DNA of 36,895 nt from contig JARGFR010000011.1 in the NCBI GenBank assembly GCA_029210985.1, positions 1 to 36,895 of the forward strand. The letters are read 5' to 3'. A program made the translations under genes and the position numbers. The DNA is from Spirochaetaceae bacterium (GTDB lineage Bacteria; Spirochaetota; Spirochaetia; DSM-2461). Position 1 is the stretch's first letter; every line of letters begins with the position of its first letter. The notes below the pieces were generated by a model. It was not told the DNA's origin. It worked only from the letters and a program-made list of their open reading frames with translations, and searched no databases. Positions 26,247 to 33,666 of this stretch are shown here, in pieces.

Positions 26247-26567
26247 ATGGAATCGAGAAAGGAAAATTGGAAGTATTTTCGACAGAATTATCCGGAAGCG
26301 CACAAAGCGTACGAGGCATTCGGGAGATCACTCGGCCCGGAAGCCGGTCCTTTGGATGATAAAACCTGCGCTTTGGTGAAACTCGGCATCGCCGCGGCAA
26401 GTCAGTATGATCTGGCGCTGCGAAGCCACATCGAGAAGGCGCTGAACGTCGGCTGCACCGGAGACGAGGTGGAACACGCCATTCTCCAGACCGCCACCAC
26501 TACCGGCTTTCCCAGGATGATGGCCGCATTGAAGATTTGGAGAGAAGAAAAAATCAAACTCGATTAG
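26247..26567 (+). CDS. Carboxymuconolactone decarboxylase-family protein
   Basis: A 106-residue protein of the CMD/AhpD-like superfamily: KENWKYFRQNYPEAHKAYEAF followed by the CMD core DDKTCALVKLGIAAASQYDLALRSHIEKAL and the closing EVEHAILQTATTTGFPRM. The usual CxxC of peroxidase-active AhpD proteins is absent (SQYD at that place), so thiol peroxidase activity is unlikely and the role is unknown. GAGGTG lies six bases before ATG 26247; ATG 26244 and GTG 26238 are also in frame. A TATAAT at 26210-26215 is the likely -10. It is convergent with selD. Confidence 0.85.
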   Translation: MESRKENWKYFRQNYPEAHKAYEAFGRSLGPEAGPLDDKTCALVKLGIAAASQYDLALRSHIEKALNVGCTGDEVEHAILQTATTTGFPRMMAALKIWREEKIKLD

Positions 26568-26572
26568 ACCTG

Positions 26573-27619
26573 TCAGGCGATACGGATCCAGGGATCTTCC
26601 GGGCGGCGGGAGACAACTTCCCCGATGACGGCGGCATACGGCGCGGCATCACTGAGCGCGGAGAGAACCGAATCCACACTTTCGGCCGGAGCGCTCATAA
26701 GAATCCCGCCGGAAGTCTGGGCGTCCGCCATGAGCATCTTAAGGTTGTAGTCCACAGATCGGTCTACCCCGACGTGCCCTTCTACGTAGCGCCAGTTCCG
26801 AAAAGACGCGCCGGGAATACATCCCAGATCGATCAGCTCATAGGCTCCTTCAATCCGAGGCAGCGATTCGGAGTGAAAACGCAGTCCCACATCCCCGGCC
26901 TTGGCCATCTCCAAACCATGACCCAGCAGGGAAAAACCCGTTACATCGGTGGCGCAGCGAATTCCGAACTGCTGCATCACCTCGGCGGCTTTCCTGTTCA
27001 GGGTTTTCATATGCGTGAGGGCAGAATCGTATGTTTCAATCGAGGCCTCCCCCACCCGGCGGCCGGCGATAACAATGCCTGTACCCAGAGGCTTGGTGAG
27101 GATGAGTTTCTCACCGACCCGGGCGGCCGAGTTGGTGATGATACGATCAGGGTGGACCAGGCCGGTCACCGCCAGACCGTATTTCGGCGGGAAATCGTCG
27201 ATGGTGTGGCCGCCTGCCAGGACCAGGCCGGCCTCAATGGCTTTATCCGCGCCGCCGGTGAGAATCTCTTTGAGAACTCCGATGTCGATGCGTTCCGAGG
27301 GAAACATGGCCAGATTCAAGGCGCTGATGGGACGGCCGCCCATCGCATAGATGTCGGAGATGGAATTGGCGGCGGCGATCTGACCGAAATCGTAGGGATC
27401 GGAACAGACCGGCGGGAAAAAATCCGTTGTGGAAATAACGGCCGTTTCATCATCGAGCCGGTAGACACACGCATCGTCGTGATTCTCGTTGCCAACCAGG
27501 AGATTGGCATTCCGGAGGACCGGCAAATCTTTGAGAATGCGGTGCAGTTCGGCGGCGGGCAGCTTCGCCGAACAGCCGCCCTGGTCGACGGTGGAGAGTA
27601 AATCAAATGACGACTTCAT
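26573..27619 (-). CDS. selD: Selenide, water dikinase
   Basis: A 348-residue enzyme that makes selenophosphate from selenide and ATP, the selenium donor for Sec-tRNA and selenouridine. The active-site motif is DQGGCSAK with Cys16 and Lys19; here the position is cysteine, not selenocysteine. Further marks are DDACVYRLDDETAVISTTDFF (as parts), NSISDIYAMGGRP and ATDVTGFSLLGHG. Its ATG directly follows the yedF stop (TAAATG), so they are cotranscribed. Presence of SelD shows that the organism uses selenium; selA, selB and selC are not in this window. Confidence 0.97.
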   Translation of the reverse strand: MKSSFDLLSTVDQGGCSAKLPAAELHRILKDLPVLRNANLLVGNENHDDACVYRLDDETAVISTTDFFPPVCSDPYDFGQIAAANSISDIYAMGGRPISALNLAMFPSERIDIGVLKEILTGGADKAIEAGLVLAGGHTIDDFPPKYGLAVTGLVHPDRIITNSAARVGEKLILTKPLGTGIVIAGRRVGEASIETYDSALTHMKTLNRKAAEVMQQFGIRCATDVTGFSLLGHGLEMAKAGDVGLRFHSESLPRIEGAYELIDLGCIPGASFRNWRYVEGHVGVDRSVDYNLKMLMADAQTSGGILMSAPAESVDSVLSALSDAAPYAAVIGEVVSRRPEDPWIRIA

Positions 27620-28240
27620 TTATGGCGTCACGACATGACCGGCACCCGCGAGGGAGGACAGAATATCGTACATGTTGGAAATGCGCCCCACCGAAACCCG
27701 GTCTGTGACTCGGTAGTAGTCCAGGCATTTCCCGCAGATCAGCATTTTCACCCCTTCGTCTTCGAGCCTCTTCAATCCGGCCAATACCGGAGAATCATCG
27801 AGTACGAGATGGACTCCTGAGGCATAAAAAACAATTGATTCCGGGTACGGCCGGATATCCGGCAGAGTGCTGCAGAACGCCTCGATCAGGATACGCTGGA
27901 GTTCTTCCGGGGCGTCTCCCATCCGATCGGAGGGGAAGCTCACGGCAAAACCCTGTTTTGGCGATTCGGTATCCTCACAGTAAGCAGCCGCATCAGGATG
28001 AGACAATTCGGATTCATCGGCCTTTCTCCCGCCTTTCACATCCACCCGGTACGTACCGCCGTCGTCCGTCGATTCATATCCGATATCATTATCGTCCAGG
28101 AAACGCCGCACGTTGTCTCTGGAAGTGGCGTTGTCCATCAGGACAGCGAATCCTTCGGGCGATTCCTTCAGGGCCTTCTTTGTCATAATCAAGGGCTTGG
28201 GGCAGGCCATGCCCCGGGCGTCGACAATCGCTGATGTCAT
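27620..28240 (-). CDS. yedF: YedF-type putative selenium metabolism protein (TusA + DsrE-like)
   Basis: A 206-residue two-domain protein. The N-terminal TusA/SirA domain has DARGMACPKPLIMTKKAL with Cys13; the C-terminal DsrE-like domain (from about residue 95) carries a CGKC pair (Cys169 and Cys172) before LDYYRV. Proteins of this kind, next to selD, are thought to bind or deliver selenium. ATG at 28240 has AAAGGAG upstream; longer in-frame starts lack this. It is the first gene of the yedF-selD unit and divergent from the carbamoyltransferase gene, with 171 bp between them. Confidence 0.92.
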   Translation of the reverse strand: MTSAIVDARGMACPKPLIMTKKALKESPEGFAVLMDNATSRDNVRRFLDDNDIGYESTDDGGTYRVDVKGGRKADESELSHPDAAAYCEDTESPKQGFAVSFPSDRMGDAPEELQRILIEAFCSTLPDIRPYPESIVFYASGVHLVLDDSPVLAGLKRLEDEGVKMLICGKCLDYYRVTDRVSVGRISNMYDILSSLAGAGHVVTP

Positions 28241-28338
28241 TGTTGCTCCTTTATTGGAAATCATTCTAACATCATTGCGATTGCTGCAGCAAAACCCCAC
28301 GGTTGAAACCGACCGCGCCCTCGGAGGTCAATTAAATT

Positions 28339-28353
28339 TACTACTATAGTAGT
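28339..28353. promoter_or_regulatory. Palindromic operator before the ornithine carbamoyltransferase gene
   Basis: ACTACTATAGTAGT (28340-28353) is a perfect 14-bp palindrome 58 bp before the ATG. Its core TACTACTATAGTA (28339-28351) differs at one base from TACTACGATAGTA before ord. It contains a TATAGT (28345-28350) that could serve as -10, though no good -35 is visible. I infer that the TrmB-like regulator encoded at 29418 binds here. Confidence 0.55.
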
Positions 28354-28411
28354 TATACGCTATTGCACAGCACACCGAATGCGGGGTACAACATCAGAAT
28401 AGGAGACCACT

Positions 28412-29407
28412 ATGCCTGTCAATCTCAAAGGCCGCTCACTCCTGGCCCTCAAAGACTACAGCCCGGAAGAAATTCGCTATCTGCTGGACCTTTCCCGGGA
28501 TCTCAAAGCCAAAAAACGCTCCGGAATCCGAGGGAACCTCCTGGATGGAAAGAATATCGTCATCATCTTTGAAAAGACATCGACCCGAACACGATGCGCC
28601 TTCGAAACCGCAGCGTTCGATGAAGGCGGCCGAGTCACCTTCCTCACCAACAGCCAGATGGGCGCCAAAGAGAGCATCGAGGATACCGCCAAGGTGCTGG
28701 GCCGCTATTACGACGGCATCGAGTTTCGGGGATTCAAGCAGGAGACCGTTGAATCCCTGGCCGAACACGCGGGGGTTCCGGTGTGGAACGGCCTCACCGA
28801 TATGTGGCATCCCACTCAAATCCTGGCCGACTTCCTCACAATTGAGGAGCACGTGGCCAAACCCCTGAATAAAGTGAAACTGGCCTACGTCGGCGACGCC
28901 CGAAACAACATGGGCAACTCACTGATGATGGCGGCCGCGAAGATGGGCTTGGGCTTTCGAGGCGTCGCTCCTTCCAATCTCTTCCCCAACGACGAACTGG
29001 TGGCCGAGGCCAGGCGAATCGCCGCCGATACCGGAGCCACCATCGAGCTCACCGATGATGTAAATGTGGGCGTGAAAGGTGTGGACGTTATCTACACCGA
29101 CGTGTGGGTGAGCATGGGTGAAGAAGACCGGTTCGCCGAACGCATCGAGCTCCTCAAGAATTACCAGGTGAATCAGGCCATGCTGGACGCCACCGGCAAC
29201 CCCGACGTGAAGTTCATGCACTGCCTTCCGGCGTTCCACGATCTGGAGACGAGTGTCGGTCGAAAGGTGAAGGAAGAGTTCGGTCTGGTCGCCATGGAAG
29301 TCACCGACGAGGTGTTCCGAAGCCGACATTCGGTGGTGTTCGACGAGGCCGAGAATCGGATGCATACCATCAAAGCCGTGATGGCGGCCAGCATCGGTTC
29401 CTGCTAG
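28412..29407 (+). CDS. argF: Ornithine carbamoyltransferase, probably catabolic
   Basis: A 331-residue carbamoyltransferase interconverting citrulline plus phosphate with ornithine plus carbamoyl phosphate. Carbamoyl-phosphate binding motif STRTR (residues 57-61), HPTQ (133-136) and the ornithine-side HCLPAFHD (from 270) are all present, as is the C-terminal RMHTIKAVM. Sequence does not decide direction, but its place next to the ornithine-degradation genes and the shared operator argues for a catabolic role (arcB-like), supplying ornithine from citrulline. TAGGAGA precedes the ATG. It is followed after 10 bp by the TrmB-like gene. Arginine deiminase and carbamate kinase genes are not in this window. 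Confidence 0.93.
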   Translation: MPVNLKGRSLLALKDYSPEEIRYLLDLSRDLKAKKRSGIRGNLLDGKNIVIIFEKTSTRTRCAFETAAFDEGGRVTFLTNSQMGAKESIEDTAKVLGRYYDGIEFRGFKQETVESLAEHAGVPVWNGLTDMWHPTQILADFLTIEEHVAKPLNKVKLAYVGDARNNMGNSLMMAAAKMGLGFRGVAPSNLFPNDELVAEARRIAADTGATIELTDDVNVGVKGVDVIYTDVWVSMGEEDRFAERIELLKNYQVNQAMLDATGNPDVKFMHCLPAFHDLETSVGRKVKEEFGLVAMEVTDEVFRSRHSVVFDEAENRMHTIKAVMAASIGSC

Positions 29408-29417
29408 AATAGCCGGC

Positions 29418-30224
29418 ATGAATCCCGATCAGGACGAGGTACTGGCGGATCTCAAGGAGCTTGGCTTCACCGAGTATGAAGCCAAGGTCTATCTGGCCCT
29501 GCTCCACAGCCACCCCTCGTCCGCCTACACCATTTCTCAGGGCTCGGGCGTCCCCCACTCCCGGGTGTACGACATCACACGCCGTCTCATCAAGAAGGGT
29601 TATGCGGTGAGCCAGGGATCCAATCCCGAGGTGTTTGCCCCCCTATCCCCGGATGATTTGATGGATAAGCTGCGCAGAGACACCGAACGGCTGACGGACC
29701 GAGTCGGGACGAGGCTCAAGTCCATGGATTTTCGAGCTGATTTCGACCCGGTGTGGAATCTCAAGAGCCGGGATGAAGCCCTGGATCGATGCTCGATGCT
29801 GATTGATGACGCCCGTCGGCATATCTTTATCGGGCTTTGGGAAGAAGAGTTTGGACTGTTGGAGGACGCCCTTCGCCGTGCCGAGAGCCGGGGAGTCCGG
29901 GTATTGATTCTCCTCTACGGCGATCGGGACATCGATTTCGGCACGCTCTATCACCATGCCACCGAATACATGCCCGCGGTGGCGGAACTGGGCCGCAGTA
30001 TCGATGCCGCCTTCGATGCCGACGCCGCACTTTCGGGCACCTTGGGAAACATCCTCCCCTGCCAGGCCATCTGGACGAAGAACCGCGGTCTGGTGAATTC
30101 CATCGAGGGTTATATCATCCACGATTTCTACTTGGCTGAGATCCGCCTGGCCATCGGAGACAAAATGGATAAGCTCTTCGGAGCGAATCTGTCGGCTCTC
30201 CGGGAGAAATTCTACTCCCGATAG
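29418..30224 (+). CDS. TrmB-family transcriptional regulator
   Basis: A 268-residue regulator. The N-terminal TrmB winged HTH is clear: LKELGFTEYEAKVYLALLHS then SGVPHSRVYDITRRLIKKGY, followed by a short coiled linker (DKLRRDTERLTDRVGTRL) and a C-terminal domain of the TrmB-associated PLD-like type with ARRHIFIGLWEEEFGLLEDAL (as parts). Family members bind metabolites, often sugars, through the C-terminal part. It lies between the carbamoyltransferase and ord and likely recognises the TACTA-N3-TAGTA sites before each. The ligand could be ornithine, arginine or a pathway intermediate (inference). Confidence 0.88.
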   Translation: MNPDQDEVLADLKELGFTEYEAKVYLALLHSHPSSAYTISQGSGVPHSRVYDITRRLIKKGYAVSQGSNPEVFAPLSPDDLMDKLRRDTERLTDRVGTRLKSMDFRADFDPVWNLKSRDEALDRCSMLIDDARRHIFIGLWEEEFGLLEDALRRAESRGVRVLILLYGDRDIDFGTLYHHATEYMPAVAELGRSIDAAFDADAALSGTLGNILPCQAIWTKNRGLVNSIEGYIIHDFYLAEIRLAIGDKMDKLFGANLSALREKFYSR

Positions 30225-30505
30225 TCGGTATTCCGCCTACGGAAACAGCCTCCGGCACCGTCCATGCCGAGCGTACCAGAAATATCCGTGACTCCTCCAC
30301 CATTCTCTGATCCGGGACCCGGTGTTCGACCGGTCATCGAGAGGTATTCGACCGGCAAAACAGCCGTCGGCCTTTTTTGCCGTTTTGCGGAAACCGGCCG
30401 CTGTCGGATCAATCCCATTCCCGAGCCTGCCGATCAACTCAGGCACCCCTCAGACGCCGTTCGGACGCCGCCACCTCATTTTGCGCACGGCGGCGGAACC
30501 CGGCC

Positions 30506-30533
30506 TTGACTTCCCGGAATCCAACACTATAAT
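30506..30533 (+). promoter_or_regulatory. Sigma-70-type promoter of the ord-ort-ora operon
   Basis: TTGACT (30506-30511) and a perfect TATAAT (30528-30533) are spaced by 16 bp. Transcription should start near 30540, leaving a leader of about 44 bases with GGGAGG as ribosome site before the ord ATG. It is the best promoter match I noticed in the window. Confidence 0.75.
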
Positions 30534-30540
30534 CCATATC

Positions 30541-30557
30541 ACTACTACGATAGTAAT
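30541..30557. promoter_or_regulatory. Operator at the ord transcription start
   Basis: TACTACGATAGTA (30543-30555), an inverted repeat TACTA-CGA-TAGTA, begins about where transcription should start. Twelve of its 13 bases match the site before the carbamoyltransferase gene. A protein bound here would block RNA polymerase, so repression by the TrmB-like regulator is the simplest reading. Confidence 0.6.
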
Positions 30558-30583
30558 AAACAGATCAACATCAGGGAGGCGCT

Positions 30584-31642
30584 ATGAAAAATCATGTCAG
30601 GGTTCTCATCTGGGGATTCGGCGCCATGGGCAGCGGCATGGCGGAGATGCTCTTGGATAAGAAGGGCGTCGAAATCATCGGTGTCTGCGATATTCATCCC
30701 GAAAGAGCGGGCAGAAGCATGTTCGACATCCTCGGCCGATCCGCCGGGGGACACGGGGATGTGACGGTGAATGGGAATATTGACGAACTCCTCACACCCG
30801 GATGTGCCGAGGTTGCCCTTCTGGCCACCGATTCCTTCACCGCCAAAGCCCTGCCGAAAATTCTCAAACTGGTGGAAAACGGCCTGAACGTCATTTCCAC
30901 AGCCGAAGAGATGGCCTATCCGAGAGCCCAGGCGCCGGACCTGGCCGATGCGATTGATACGGCGGCCCGTAAGCACGGAGTCAGCGTCCTGGGGACGGGA
31001 ATCAATCCCGGTCTCATCATGGATGTTCTGGTGACTCTGCTCACCGGAGCCTGCCGCAGCGTGACCGCCATCGAAGCTAAAAGGATCAACAGTCTCTCCC
31101 CCTTCGGGCCGGCGGTGATGGAAGAGCAGGGCGTGGGTCTGTCACCCGAGGCCTTCACCGAGGGAGTCAAAGAAGGCGGAGTGGCCGGACATGTCGGCTT
31201 CTCTGAGTCGGTGAGGATGATCGCAGACGGCATCGGCTGGGAATTGGACGGTCCAGTGGAGCAGACCCAGAACGCCATCGTTTCCCGTGTGGCAAGGAAA
31301 ACGCCCTTCATCGAAATCGGTCCGGGTCAGGTGGCCGGTTGCGACCAGCGGGGAATCGGCCGGGTTGATGGTGAGGCGAAAATCCGGATGGTCCATCCCC
31401 AGCAGATCGAGCCCGAATCGGAAGGCACGGAAACCGGTGATTTCATCACCATCACCGGCACGCCGAATATCACCATGACGATTCGACCCGAGATTCCCGG
31501 CGGTATCGGTACAATCGCCATGTGCGTCAACATGATTCCCCAGGTTATCAATGCCTCACCGGGATTGAAAACCATGCTCGATCTCCCCATACCCCGGGCC
31601 GTCATGGGGGATATGCGGGATCGAATAGAGGTGACCTCCTGA
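30584..31642 (+). CDS. ord: 2,4-diaminopentanoate dehydrogenase
   Basis: A 352-residue NAD(P)-dependent enzyme that oxidatively deaminates 2,4-diaminopentanoate to 2-amino-4-oxopentanoate. The Rossmann motif GFGAMG is at residues 11-16, after the strand VRVLIW. The middle of the protein (STAEEMAYPRA, GTGINPGLIMDVLV) fits the Ord/dihydrodipicolinate-reductase-like family. The next genes ortA, ortB, oraS and oraE confirm the assignment. It is first in the operon under the strong promoter at 30506 and ends in a TGATG overlap with ortA. Confidence 0.95.
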   Translation: MKNHVRVLIWGFGAMGSGMAEMLLDKKGVEIIGVCDIHPERAGRSMFDILGRSAGGHGDVTVNGNIDELLTPGCAEVALLATDSFTAKALPKILKLVENGLNVISTAEEMAYPRAQAPDLADAIDTAARKHGVSVLGTGINPGLIMDVLVTLLTGACRSVTAIEAKRINSLSPFGPAVMEEQGVGLSPEAFTEGVKEGGVAGHVGFSESVRMIADGIGWELDGPVEQTQNAIVSRVARKTPFIEIGPGQVAGCDQRGIGRVDGEAKIRMVHPQQIEPESEGTETGDFITITGTPNITMTIRPEIPGGIGTIAMCVNMIPQVINASPGLKTMLDLPIPRAVMGDMRDRIEVTS

Positions 31643-31944
31643 TGGCCGTCCGGGGAGAGAGGATCCGCATCCGGAAGACGGTCCTCGAGGCGGAGGAACG
31701 TTCGGAGCGCATCCCCGAAGAGACACGCCGGACACCCATGGTGATGTGGGTGAAGGGTTCCCTCATCGACGAAAACGGCGCCGTCGGCGACATGGTGACG
31801 GTGGAAACCGACACCGGACGTCGGGTTGCCGGGGAATTGTTGGATGAGGCCCCTTCCTGGAATCACGGATTCGGCATTCAGGTGCCCGAGCTGGACGTAC
31901 TGGCCCGGAGAATGCGCCGCCTTGCCCGGGAGCTGAGACGATGA
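31642..31944 (+). CDS. ortA: 2-amino-4-oxopentanoate thiolase subunit OrtA
   Basis: A 100-residue small subunit of the PLP- and CoA-dependent thiolase that cleaves 2-amino-4-oxopentanoate into alanine and acetyl-CoA. Characteristic parts are GERIRIRKTVLEAEERSERIP, PMVMWVKGSLIDENGAVGD and APSWNHGFGIQVPEL. The ATG at 31642 shares its A with the ord stop and gives the usual length; the in-frame opening further upstream lies within ord. It overlaps ortB by ATGA. Confidence 0.93.
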   Translation: MAVRGERIRIRKTVLEAEERSERIPEETRRTPMVMWVKGSLIDENGAVGDMVTVETDTGRRVAGELLDEAPSWNHGFGIQVPELDVLARRMRRLARELRR

Positions 31945-33353
31945 GCCGGTACGATGATGTAATGGCCCGTAAATCGGACATCATGAAGAAGGCATTAGGC
32001 ATCGACTACGATCAATTCGAAACCGGTGGAATCGCCTTCGATTATGAGGCCATGATGGCCCGAACCGGCTATTCCCTGGATGAAATCCGTGCCATTCAAG
32101 CCGAAACAGGTGTGGGGAACACACCGCTTCTGGAACTGCACAATCTCACCGCCCTGGTTCGCCGCCTGGCCCCGAAGGGTAAGGGGGCCAGAATTTTCCT
32201 CAAGGATGAGGCATCCAATCCGTCGGGAAGCTTCAAAGCCAGGAGGGCTTCCGTGTCAGTTTATCACGCGGGACAAAACGGATATACCACCGTCATCGCC
32301 GCCACCAGCGGGAACTACGGCGCGGCGGTGGCCAGTCAAGCGGCCATCCGGGGGATGGACTGCATCATCGTCCAGGAATGCTATGATTCGGCGGGAATCG
32401 GCCAGCCTGAAATCGTGGAAAAGGCTCGGAAGTGCGAAGCCTATGGCGCCGAAGTCGTCCAGCTGACGGTCGGACCGGAACTCTTCTTTGTCTTCCTAGA
32501 GCTTCTGGAAGAGACCGGCGGATTCAACGCGTCTCTCTACACACCCTTCGGAATCGCCGGTGTGGAGACTCTGGGCGCCGAAATCGCCCATCAGGTGAGG
32601 GAGCGAACCGACCGATATCCCGATGCCGTGGTGGTGACCAACGCCGGGGGCGGAAATCTGACCGGGACCGCCCGGGGCTTGCGGGCCGCCGGATGCGAAG
32701 AAACAGAAATCATCGCCGCCAGCGTCAATCTTGCCGGGCTTCACATGGCCTCGGACAGCCAATTCAACCGCAAGAGCTTCACCACCGGCCATACCGGATT
32801 CGGTGTGCCCTTCGCCGTGTGGCCGGACCGTTCGGATGTCCCCCGCTCCGCCGCTCGTCCGCTTCGCTACATGGATCGGTATCTCACCGTCTCCCAGGGT
32901 GAGGTGTTCTGGGTGACTGAAGCGTTGGCCAGGCTGGAGGGGCTGGAACGGGGACCCGCCGGCAATACCTCCCTGGCTGCCGCATTGGGCGCCGCCGGTG
33001 AAATGGATCGGGATCAGATCCTGGTGGTTCAGGAAACCGAATACACCGGAGCCGGTAAGCACGTTCAGCCTCAGCTGAGTTTTGCCCGGCAGCGGGGTAT
33101 TGAAATAGGTTTCGGGGACCCTACTGATGAGATTCCGGGTAAATCCATCATCCTGCCGGACTCACCGGATCTGATTCGACCCAGAGATTTGAATCTGGAC
33201 GATCTGAAACAGTCCCTGATCCGCCATGCGGTGGGAGAGCGGAATGCCGCGGAACTCAGTGAGAACGATATTAACTTCTTGGCGGAAGAAACCAACAAGG
33301 ACCGGGCGTTTGTCCGACAGACCATAGAGGAGCGGAACCATGGAACGAGGTGA
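31941..33353 (+). CDS. ortB: 2-amino-4-oxopentanoate thiolase subunit OrtB
   Basis: A 470-residue fold-type II PLP enzyme resembling threonine synthase, the catalytic subunit of the thiolase. The Schiff-base lysine is Lys99 in ASNPSGSFKARRAS; the phosphate-binding glycine-rich loop is TNAGGGNLTGT, and SGNYGAAVA is also diagnostic. Start and end overlap neighbours: four bases with ortA, fourteen with oraS. The alanine and acetyl-CoA produced supply reducing power and ATP through acetate formation. Confidence 0.95.
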   Translation: MSRYDDVMARKSDIMKKALGIDYDQFETGGIAFDYEAMMARTGYSLDEIRAIQAETGVGNTPLLELHNLTALVRRLAPKGKGARIFLKDEASNPSGSFKARRASVSVYHAGQNGYTTVIAATSGNYGAAVASQAAIRGMDCIIVQECYDSAGIGQPEIVEKARKCEAYGAEVVQLTVGPELFFVFLELLEETGGFNASLYTPFGIAGVETLGAEIAHQVRERTDRYPDAVVVTNAGGGNLTGTARGLRAAGCEETEIIAASVNLAGLHMASDSQFNRKSFTTGHTGFGVPFAVWPDRSDVPRSAARPLRYMDRYLTVSQGEVFWVTEALARLEGLERGPAGNTSLAAALGAAGEMDRDQILVVQETEYTGAGKHVQPQLSFARQRGIEIGFGDPTDEIPGKSIILPDSPDLIRPRDLNLDDLKQSLIRHAVGERNAAELSENDINFLAEETNKDRAFVRQTIEERNHGTR

Positions 33354-33666
33354 TGATTTTGAGGCAAGGCGTGCCCATCTGGCGGATTTGAGCGAAGAGC
33401 AGCTGGAAGCGAGATTCTGGGAATTGGCCGGAAAAATCACCGCGCCGCTGGTGGATTTGGCGGCGAAGCATACCACCCCGTCCATCGAGCGTTCGGTGCT
33501 GATGCGTATGGGTTTCTCCGGCGCTGAGAGCGCGGCCATCGTGGAGGCGTGCCTGGAAGGGGGACTGCTGGGCAAGGGAGCCGGGCATGTGGTGCTCAAG
33601 AGGGCTGGGGACAAGGGATTGTCGATCCGGGACGCGGGTCTGGAATTGACCGCCGGGAGAAAATGA
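33340..33666 (+). CDS. oraS: D-ornithine 4,5-aminomutase small subunit OraS
   Basis: A 108-residue subunit needed for a stable, active OraSE aminomutase. It is recognised by MERGDDFEARRAHLADLSEEQ then ARFWELAGKITAPLVDLA, and SIERSVLMRMGFSG. It is a little shorter than the roughly 120 residues known from Clostridium. The start lies inside the end of ortB, and its stop overlaps the oraE ATG (ATGA at 33663), a typical tight subunit coupling. Confidence 0.94.
   Translation: MERGDDFEARRAHLADLSEEQLEARFWELAGKITAPLVDLAAKHTTPSIERSVLMRMGFSGAESAAIVEACLEGGLLGKGAGHVVLKRAGDKGLSIRDAGLELTAGRK

Larger units (their letters stand above)
30225..30583. other. Long intergenic region with repeats and stems before ord
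   Basis: No gene is convincing in these 359 bp. I see a small hairpin TTCCG/CGGAA (30231-30244); two copies of TTCGACCGG exactly 22 bp apart (30325-30333, 30347-30355), the first extending into the palindrome GACCGGTC; two mutually exclusive stems, GGCAAAA/TTTTGCC (30354-30360, 30375-30381) and GCAAAAC/GTTTTGC (30355-30361, 30382-30388); and CGCCGCC/GGCGGCG (30466-30472, 30489-30495). The ord promoter and operator occupy the last 80 bp. It may hold a second regulator site or a small RNA. Confidence 0.45.

Noticed and set aside
30264-30509. An 81-codon frame between the TrmB-like gene and ord
   Set aside because: Pro/Arg-rich, no ribosome site, and it runs into the -35 of the ord promoter.
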